NCBI GenBank assembly: GCA_023436925.1
Contig: JAEZHJ010000055.1
Location: 1-49,105 of the forward strand
DNA from: Actinomycetes bacterium
GTDB lineage: Bacteria > Actinomycetota > Actinomycetes > Propionibacteriales > Propionibacteriaceae
Length of the DNA stretch: 49,105 nt
Direction: 5' to 3'
Of the stretch, positions 42,946 to 49,105 are shown piece by piece. Positions within the stretch are counted from its first letter, which is position 1, and the number at the start of each line of letters is the position of its first letter. Both the position numbers and the translations under genes were made by a program. The notes under the pieces are model-generated. The model made no database searches, was not told where the DNA came from, and saw only the letters and a program-made list of their open reading frames with translations.

Positions 42946-44211
42946 CTACCGGCGGTCGGGCACCACGGCCGTCACCCGGGTCTGCCGACGGCGGGTGCGG
43001 CGGCCGGCGAGGGCTCTCGCCCGCGGCTCCAGCCGGGCGCAGGCCAGGAGTAACCCCACGGCGCACAGGTTGGCCACCAGCGCCGAGCCGCCATAGGACA
43101 GCAACGGCAGCGGGACGCCGATCACCGGGACCATCCGCAGCACGACCGCGATGTTGAGCAGCGCCTGGATCATCAGCCACGAGGTGGCACCGGCGGCCAG
43201 GAAGCGGCAGAACAGGATGTCGGAACGCATCGCGATCCGGAACCCGGCATAGCCCAGGACGAAGAACAGGCCGAGCACGGCCAGCGTCCCGACCAGGCCC
43301 AGTTCCTCACCGATCACCGCCAGGACGTAGTCGGTGTGGGACTCGACCAGGCCGCCCCACTTCTGGCGGCTCGCGCCCAGTCCCAGGCCCCACCAGCCAC
43401 CCGAGGCGAGGGCGAACATCGCCTTGATCGGCTGGTGGTTGACGCCCAGCGGGTCGAGCTCGGGGTTGAGGAAGCCGAGGATCCGGGTCATCCGGTGGGA
43501 CGAGGTGAGCACGAGGGCGCCGACCGCCGTGGCGACCACGGCCACGATCGAGCCGAGCATCTTCCAGGAGGCTCCGACGAACCACAGCACGGCCAGCACG
43601 ATCGCGCCCAGCACCAACCCGGTGCCCAGGTCGCGCTGCAGGATGACCAGGCCGATCAGCAGCCCCGAGACCGGGACGAACGGGATCAGCAGGTGCTTGG
43701 GCTGGTGCAGCAGGTCGTACTTGCGGGAGAGCAGGTCGGCACCCCACAACACGATGGCGAGCTTGGCGAACTCCGAGGGCTGGATCCGGCCCAGCGCGCC
43801 GAGATCCACCCAGTTCTTGTTGCCGTTCTTGGCCCAGCCCAGGCTGGTGAAGGTGAGCAGCTGCAGGACGGCGGCGCCCATCACGGCCAGCCAGCCGAAG
43901 ACCTTCAGCCGCTGCACCGGGCTGGTCGCCAGCACCCAGGCGGCGATCCCACCGGCCACCAGGAAGACCGAGTGCCGCCGCACGAAGTAGTAGGCGTCGT
44001 CGAACTGCACCTGCGCGTACACGCTGGACGCGGAGAGCACCATGACCGCGCCGAGCACGAGCAACAACACGGTGGGTGCGAGCACGAGGAAGAAGCTCGC
44101 TTGTGGGTGTCCCAGCCATTCGACCACGAGACTGCGCCGACGTTCGGTCGGTTGACCGGTCTGCGACGACTGCCCGCGGCGATCCGTAAGCGGGGAAGTG
44201 AGGATCGCCAC
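42946..44211 (-). CDS. ftsW: FtsW, SEDS peptidoglycan polymerase
   Basis: FtsW is a SEDS-family glycosyltransferase that polymerises lipid II at the septum together with a class B penicillin-binding protein. The 421-residue protein has a basic cytoplasmic N-terminus and about ten membrane helices. SEDS features include WVDLGALGRIQPSEFAKLA, the catalytic-loop area around PIKAMFALASGGWWGLGLGAS, and VIGEELGLVG. Near the C-terminus is PLLSYGGSALVANL. The GTG start at 44211 follows AAAAGGAGG about nine bases away. It lies 18 bases after murD. Confidence 0.95.
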   Translation of the reverse strand: MAILTSPLTDRRGQSSQTGQPTERRRSLVVEWLGHPQASFFLVLAPTVLLLVLGAVMVLSASSVYAQVQFDDAYYFVRRHSVFLVAGGIAAWVLATSPVQRLKVFGWLAVMGAAVLQLLTFTSLGWAKNGNKNWVDLGALGRIQPSEFAKLAIVLWGADLLSRKYDLLHQPKHLLIPFVPVSGLLIGLVILQRDLGTGLVLGAIVLAVLWFVGASWKMLGSIVAVVATAVGALVLTSSHRMTRILGFLNPELDPLGVNHQPIKAMFALASGGWWGLGLGASRQKWGGLVESHTDYVLAVIGEELGLVGTLAVLGLFFVLGYAGFRIAMRSDILFCRFLAAGATSWLMIQALLNIAVVLRMVPVIGVPLPLLSYGGSALVANLCAVGLLLACARLEPRARALAGRRTRRRQTRVTAVVPDRR

Positions 44212-44229
44212 TGGCTCAGGCCTCCTTTT

Positions 44230-45708
44230 CTACGTTGGCGGCAGGGCCGCGACCGCGGCGGCGAAGGCGTCCCCGCGGGCGGCGTAGTCGGGATACATGT
44301 CCTTGCTGGCGCAGCCGGGCGCGAGCAGCACCACGTCGCCGGGTTGTGCCCGGCCCGCCGCCCACGTCACCACCTGCTGCATTGCCCCATCATCGACCGC
44401 GTCGGTTGTGAAGACCGGGACATCGGGAGCGTGTCGGGCCAGTGCGTCGGCGATCACCTGGCGATCGACGCCGAGCAGCGCGACCGCCCGCAGCCGGCCG
44501 GCGAAGTCCTGCACCAGGTCGTCGAAGCTGGTCCCCTTCGCCTGCCCGCCGGCGATCCACACCACCGAGTCGAAGGCCGACAGCGAGGAGGCGGCGGCGT
44601 GCGGGTTGGTGGCCTTGGAGTCGTCGACGAACCGGACGCCGTTGCGTTCGGCCACCTGCTGGATGCGGTGGTCGCCGATCCGCAGCCGGCGAAGTCCCTC
44701 CCCCACGGCCTGCGGCGGGACGCCGAAGGACCGGGCCAGGGCGGCGGCGGCGAGCGCGTTGGCCAGGTTGTGCGGGGCATGGGGCACCACATCGGAGACC
44801 TTGGCCAGTTCGATGGCCGAGTCGCGCCGCTGCGCGATGAAGGCGCGGTCGACCAGCAGGTCGTCCACGATGCCGACCATGGAGGGCGCGGGGGTGCCGA
44901 GGGTGAACCCGATCGCCCGCGCCCCCTCGACCACGTCCGCCTCCTCGACCAGCCGTTCGGTGACGGGGTCGGCGACGTTGTAGACGCAGGACTGCTGCAC
45001 CAGCTGGTAGATCCGGCCCTTGTCGGCGGTGTAGGCCGCCATCGGGTCGCTCGCCCCGGCCGGCCAGGCGGCCGGGTCGGCGTACCACTCCAGGTGGTCG
45101 GGGGCGACATTGAGCACCGCCGAGGAGTGCGGTGAAAGGGTGTGGGTCCAGTGCAGCTGGAAGCTCGACAGCTCGACGGCGAGGACGTCGTAGCTCACCT
45201 CGTCCAGCACCGCCTCCATCACCGGCCGGCCGATGTTGCCGACCGCGGTGGTGGTGAGGCCGGCGGCGGTCAGGATCGACTCCAGCATGCCGACGGTGGT
45301 CGTCTTGCCGTTGGTGCCGGTCACCGCCAGCCACGGGACGGCGCGGTCGGGCAGGGTCATCCGCCAGGCGAGCTCGATCTCGCTCCAGATCGGGACGCCG
45401 CGCGCCATCGCCTCGCGCAGCAGCGGCGCGGACGGCCGCCAGCCCGGGGAGACGACGACCAGGTCGGTGCCGGGCGGCAGCGACGCCGAGGCCCCGGCGC
45501 CGAGGCGCACCGTGGCGTCCAGGTGTTCCAGCAGGGTGGCCCGCTCGACGTTGGCCGGGCTGTCGGCTTCGTCCAGCACCGTCACCTGCGCACCGAGCTC
45601 GAGCAGTCCGTCGGCTGCCGCGAAGCCCGAGCTGCCCAGGCCAGCGACCACCGCCTTGACCTGGGCCCAGGGCGAGAGCCGGTCGGCGGTCCCCAGCCAG
45701 TCGATCAC
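44230..45708 (-). CDS. murD: UDP-N-acetylmuramoylalanine--D-glutamate ligase
   Basis: MurD adds D-glutamate to UDP-MurNAc-L-Ala. The 492-residue protein has AGLGSSGFAAA in the UDP-binding domain, the ATP loop TGTNGKTTT at 130-138, and NVAPDHLEWY. The DDSKATNPHAA motif (carbamylated-Lys region and substrate site) is near the C-terminal domain. The GTG start overlaps the mraY stop as GTGA. It is slightly longer than E. coli MurD (438), as in other actinobacteria. Identification is secure. Confidence 0.96.
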   Translation of the reverse strand: MIDWLGTADRLSPWAQVKAVVAGLGSSGFAAADGLLELGAQVTVLDEADSPANVERATLLEHLDATVRLGAGASASLPPGTDLVVVSPGWRPSAPLLREAMARGVPIWSEIELAWRMTLPDRAVPWLAVTGTNGKTTTVGMLESILTAAGLTTTAVGNIGRPVMEAVLDEVSYDVLAVELSSFQLHWTHTLSPHSSAVLNVAPDHLEWYADPAAWPAGASDPMAAYTADKGRIYQLVQQSCVYNVADPVTERLVEEADVVEGARAIGFTLGTPAPSMVGIVDDLLVDRAFIAQRRDSAIELAKVSDVVPHAPHNLANALAAAALARSFGVPPQAVGEGLRRLRIGDHRIQQVAERNGVRFVDDSKATNPHAAASSLSAFDSVVWIAGGQAKGTSFDDLVQDFAGRLRAVALLGVDRQVIADALARHAPDVPVFTTDAVDDGAMQQVVTWAAGRAQPGDVVLLAPGCASKDMYPDYAARGDAFAAAVAALPPT

Positions 45709-46772
45709 AGGCCGATCACCCACTCGGCGTAGAAGATGCCCAGGCCCACTGCAACGAAGAGTCCGCAGATGATCCAGAACCTGACGGTGACGGTGACCTG
45801 GCTCCATCCGAGGAGCTCGAAGTGGTGGTGCAGCGGTGCCATCTTGAGCAACCGTTTCCCACCGCTGACCTTGAACCAGCCCACCTGGAGCACGACCGAC
45901 ATGGTGATGATGAAGAACAGGCCGGCGATGATCAGCATCAGCAGCTCGGTGCGGGTGAAGATCGACAGCGCCGCCATGGCCCCGCCGATCGACAGCGACC
46001 CGGTGTCGCCCATGAAGATCTTGGCCGGGCTCGCGTTCCACCACAGGAAGCCGAAGCAGGCCCCCGCCAGGGCGATCGACACCACCGCCAGATCGTGCGG
46101 GTTGCGCACCTCGTAGCACTGCGGCCCGGCGTCGGCCCAGGCGCAGGACTGGTTGTACTGCCACACGTTGACGATCGTGTAGGCGGCGAAGACCATCGCC
46201 GCCGCCCCGGCGGCCAGCCCGTCCAGGCCGTCGGCGAGGTTGGCGGCGTTCGACCACGACGAGATCAGCAGGACGATCCAGATCACCGCCAGCCACAGCG
46301 GCAGGTGCAGCCAGGGCAGGTCTCGCAGGAAGGAGATCGCCTGGCTGGCCGGGGTGAGCCCGCGGGCGTCGGGGAACTGGAAGGCGAGCACCGCGAAGGT
46401 CACGCCGATCACGGTCTGCAGCACCAGCTTGGCGGTGCTGTTGAGCCCGAGCGACCGGGCGCGGGAGATCTTGATCCAGTCGTCGGCCAGGCCCACCAGC
46501 CCGAGCGCGGCGAACAGTCCCAGGGCCAGCAGGCCACTGGCCGAGGGCGGCGTCCAGGTGGCGAGGTGGGCCACCGCATAGGCGATCAGGGTCGCCGCGA
46601 TGATGACGATGCCGCCCATGGTCGGGGTGCCGCGCTTGGTGTGGTGGCTGGTCGGGCCGTCGTCGCGGATGAACTGGCCGTAGCCGTGGCGGACCAGGAA
46701 CCGGATGGCGTAGCGGGTCCCCAGCAGGGTGATGACTACCGCCACGCCCCCTGCGAAGAGGATCGTTCTCAC
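45705..46772 (-). CDS. mraY: Phospho-N-acetylmuramoyl-pentapeptide transferase
   Basis: MraY transfers phospho-MurNAc-pentapeptide to undecaprenyl phosphate, making lipid I in the membrane. The 355-residue protein has about ten helices. Signature motifs are GTPTMGG near 48-54, the metal-binding pair D97-D98 in LADDWIK, NLADGLDGLA, FMGDTGSL and APLHHHFELLG near the end. The GTG start at 46772 overlaps the murF stop (GTGA). Confidence 0.97.
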   Translation of the reverse strand: MRTILFAGGVAVVITLLGTRYAIRFLVRHGYGQFIRDDGPTSHHTKRGTPTMGGIVIIAATLIAYAVAHLATWTPPSASGLLALGLFAALGLVGLADDWIKISRARSLGLNSTAKLVLQTVIGVTFAVLAFQFPDARGLTPASQAISFLRDLPWLHLPLWLAVIWIVLLISSWSNAANLADGLDGLAAGAAAMVFAAYTIVNVWQYNQSCAWADAGPQCYEVRNPHDLAVVSIALAGACFGFLWWNASPAKIFMGDTGSLSIGGAMAALSIFTRTELLMLIIAGLFFIITMSVVLQVGWFKVSGGKRLLKMAPLHHHFELLGWSQVTVTVRFWIICGLFVAVGLGIFYAEWVIGL

Positions 46773-48184
46773 GTCTCACCTTCCTGCCCGGGAGTTGCCA
46801 GCAGTTGCTCGGCGACCGACTCCAACGCTAGCCCCCGCGAGGCCTTCACCAGCACGACATCGGCCGCGGTGACCCGATCGGCCACGATCCGAACCGCCTC
46901 GGCCCGGTCCGCGGCGACGCTGGCGGACGCGCCGGCAGCAGCGGCGGCAGTGGCGAGCGCATCGCTGAACTCCCCCACCGCGACCACCTCGTCGACCCCC
47001 AGCCGGGCGGCCAGGTCGCCGACCCCGGCGTGCGCGGCGCGCGACTCGTCACCGAGTTCCAGCATGTCACCCAGGACGGCCAGCAGCCGGCCGCCGGGGC
47101 GCCGCATCGCGGCCAGCGCCGCCAGGGCGGCCCGCATCGAGTCGGGGTTGGCGTTGTAGGCGTCGTTCACCACGACCAGGCCGTCGGCGCGTCGCCCCAC
47201 CTCCATCCGCCAGCGGGAGGCGGGCGCCGCCTGGCTGAGCGCGGCCGCCACCGCGTCCAGCTCGACGCCGAGGACCAGCCCCGCCGCCGCTGCGGCCAGT
47301 GCATTGCCGACCTGGTGGGCGCCGGAGACGAGCAGCGAGACCGGCGCCCGTCCGGAATCGGTGCACAGGGTGAAGCTGAAGCGTTGCAGCGGGTCGGCGA
47401 TGCGATCCTCGGCCCACACCCGCAGGTCGCCGGTCCCCGGACGCGCGGCATCGGAGAAGGCCGCGATCCGCGCGTCGGTCCGCGAGGCCATCGCCATCAC
47501 CCGGGGGTCGTCGGCGTTGAGCACCGCCCAGCCGTGGCCGGACAGGGCTGCGACCAGTTCTCCCTTGGTCTGGGCGATCGCCTCCACCGAGCCGAACTCG
47601 CCCAGGTGGGCGTGGCCGACATTGACCACGATTCCGACGTCCGGCGGGGTGATGCCGCACAGGTAGGCGATGTTGCCGATCGCGCGGGCGCCCATCTCCG
47701 AGACCAGGAACCGGGTCCCGGTGGTGATGCCCGCAGCAGTCAGCGGTACTCCGAGCTCGTTGTTGAACGAGCCGACCGGGGCGATGGTGGGCCCGGCGGA
47801 GCGCAGCACCGCCGCGGTCAGGTCCTTGGTGGAGGTCTTGCCCGACGAGCCGGTGATCCCGACCACCTTCATCCCGTCCTGCTTGGCCCGGGCGACCAGA
47901 CCGGTCGCCAGCCGGGTCAGCCCGGCGAGGCTGTCGTCGACCACGACCTGCGGCACCGCCAGCCCGAGGTCCCGCTCGGCCAGCACGGCTGCCGCGCCGT
48001 TGTCGACCGCAGCGGCGGCGAAGTCATGGCCGTCCACCCGCTCCCCGCGCAGCGCGACGAAGAGCGCTCCGTCCCCGGCCTGCCGGGAGTCCACCACGAC
48101 GGCGGGCCCGACCAGCCGGGAAGGGTCCCCGACCAGCCGCCCACCCGCCAGCTCGGAGACCAGGTAGGCAGTCAGTTCATCCAT
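46769..48184 (-). CDS. murF: UDP-MurNAc-tripeptide--D-alanyl-D-alanine ligase
   Basis: MurF completes the pentapeptide by adding D-Ala-D-Ala. The 471-residue protein has the family's N-terminal domain (SRQAGDGALFVALRGERVDGHDF), the ATP loop GSSGKTSTK at 112-120, VVNVGHAHLGEFGS, and NDAYNANPDSMRAAL in the C-terminal part. Its ATG at 48184 overlaps the murE stop by eight bases. The D-Ala-D-Ala ligase itself is not encoded in this window. Confidence 0.96.
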   Translation of the reverse strand: MDELTAYLVSELAGGRLVGDPSRLVGPAVVVDSRQAGDGALFVALRGERVDGHDFAAAAVDNGAAAVLAERDLGLAVPQVVVDDSLAGLTRLATGLVARAKQDGMKVVGITGSSGKTSTKDLTAAVLRSAGPTIAPVGSFNNELGVPLTAAGITTGTRFLVSEMGARAIGNIAYLCGITPPDVGIVVNVGHAHLGEFGSVEAIAQTKGELVAALSGHGWAVLNADDPRVMAMASRTDARIAAFSDAARPGTGDLRVWAEDRIADPLQRFSFTLCTDSGRAPVSLLVSGAHQVGNALAAAAAGLVLGVELDAVAAALSQAAPASRWRMEVGRRADGLVVVNDAYNANPDSMRAALAALAAMRRPGGRLLAVLGDMLELGDESRAAHAGVGDLAARLGVDEVVAVGEFSDALATAAAAAGASASVAADRAEAVRIVADRVTAADVVLVKASRGLALESVAEQLLATPGQEGET

Positions 48185-49105
48185 CTCGTCTCCCGGCGCG
48201 CGCCTGGTTCAGCGCCACCCACTCCTGCGTCGCCACCGCGACATCATCGAACGGGGTCACCACCCCGGCGACCTCCTGGCCACGTTCATGACCTTTGCCC
48301 AGGATCGCCACCCAATCACCGGGCGAGGCCAAACTCAGCGCAGTCCGGATCGCCGAGCGACGGTCCCCGCCGTCCACCACCTCGGCGCCCGTGTCGGCCG
48401 CGGCCCGCCTGGCGCCGGCCAGCACCGCGGCCCGGATCGCTGCCGGATCCTCGCTGCGCGGGTTGTCGTCGGTCACCACCACCACGGACGCACCGCGGGC
48501 GGCGGCCTGTCCCATCGGTTCCCGCTTGGCGGCGTCGCGATCGCCGCCGCAGCCGAGCACCACGACGTGGCGACCGGCCGGCAGCGAGGCAAGCGCGGCG
48601 GCCACCGACTCGGGGGTGTGGGCGAAGTCGACCACGACCTGCGGGGCGGGACCGGGCAGCGGGACGCGCTGCATGCGTCCGGGGACGGTGGCGGTCGCCA
48701 GGCCCGCCAGCGCGGCGAGGTCGATCCCGGCCAGGTGCAGCATGGCGGTCGCGGTCAGCGCGTTGGCGGCGTTGAAGTCACCCAGCAGGCCGAGCACGAA
48801 TTCCACCTCGCCGGTCGGGGTGGCGATCCGCAACCTGGTCCGGCCGTCGGGCAGCGGGGCCCGGTGGGTGATCCGATAGTCGTTCTCCACCCGGCCGCCG
48901 GTCGTGGCGACCTGGGCGCGTCCTTCCGCCCGCAGTTCGGCGGCGAGCCGCTCCCCCCACGGGTCGTCGGTGTTCACGACCGCGATCCGCGACCGTCCGG
49001 CCAGGAAGAGGCTGGCCTTGGCGCGGTAGTAGGACTCCTGGTCGTGGTGGAAGTCGAGGTGGTCGTGGCCGAGATTGGTGAACCCGGCGACGTCGAAGGT
49101 GATCT
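48177..49105 (-). CDS. murE: UDP-MurNAc-dipeptide--diaminopimelate ligase, C-terminal part
   Basis: MurE adds the third stem-peptide residue. The frame is open to the window edge, so the N-terminal part is missing; 308 residues are visible. They begin with ITFDVAGFTNLGHDHLDFHH (the FTNLxxDHLDxH motif near 49030-49090) and include GRMQRVP, DFAHTPESV and GCGGDRDAAKR. TDDNPRSED carries the DNPR box, which marks diaminopimelate as the amino acid added rather than lysine. Which isomer (meso or LL) cannot be told from this motif. The end overlaps murF. Confidence 0.96.
   Translation of the reverse strand, partial: ITFDVAGFTNLGHDHLDFHHDQESYYRAKASLFLAGRSRIAVVNTDDPWGERLAAELRAEGRAQVATTGGRVENDYRITHRAPLPDGRTRLRIATPTGEVEFVLGLLGDFNAANALTATAMLHLAGIDLAALAGLATATVPGRMQRVPLPGPAPQVVVDFAHTPESVAAALASLPAGRHVVVLGCGGDRDAAKREPMGQAAARGASVVVVTDDNPRSEDPAAIRAAVLAGARRAAADTGAEVVDGGDRRSAIRTALSLASPGDWVAILGKGHERGQEVAGVVTPFDDVAVATQEWVALNQARAGRRDG

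Overview
The window is high-GC DNA from an actinobacterium. Several features point there: RbpA, WhiA, DivIVA (Wag31), SepF, OpcA, an ANTAR response regulator, a mycothiol-type DinB-fold protein, a division cluster without ftsA, frequent GTG starts and TANNNT -10 boxes. The gene order and product resemblances suggest Propionibacteriales, perhaps Propionibacteriaceae. That is inference from gene content, not a database result.

Layout. (1) 1-2760, plus strand: the end of zwf, then opcA and pgl, the oxidative pentose phosphate branch. (2) 2844-9807, minus strand: rapZ-yvcK-whiA, then gap-pgk-tpiA, then secG-rbpA (lower glycolysis, sporulation/division regulator, translocase subunit, RNA polymerase-binding protein). 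(3) 9872-19359: the three nucleotide-excision repair genes uvrC, uvrA and uvrB, with a Tat-exported Rieske lipoprotein, a DinB/maleylpyruvate isomerase-fold protein and a TerC-family membrane protein between them. (4) 19479-24741, minus: rpsA with its own promoter and a very strong terminator; then a membrane-anchored VPxGW-type protein and coaE; then a double zinc-ribbon membrane protein and a second Pro-rich membrane-anchored protein. (5) 25103-27249, plus: a two-gene ABC exporter (ATPase and FtsX-type permease). (6) 27252-31318: polA, a hotdog thioesterase and pdtaR. (7) 31420-31502: tRNA-Leu(CAA). (8) 31635-35449, minus: pyk-rpiB, and a DksA/TraR-type zinc-finger gene with lspA and rluD. 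(9) 35627-49105, minus: the division and cell-wall cluster read as murE(partial)-murF-mraY-murD-ftsW-murG-murC-ftsQ-ftsZ-pgeF-sepF-yggT-divIVA.

Nearly every gene is conserved core machinery, much of it joined by 4-nt stop/start overlaps. I did not find a defence system, prophage or complete mobile element. The least expected content is a family of 21-bp tandem repeats at three intergenic sites (about 2, 4 and 6 units). They share end sequences, and two of them begin exactly at a stop codon. Other points worth a look are two neighbouring proteins with the same Pro-rich/TM/exported VPxGW design, a PrsW-like membrane protein that seems to have lost its catalytic residues, many apparently leaderless starts, and a long rpsA leader carrying a 12-nt direct repeat.
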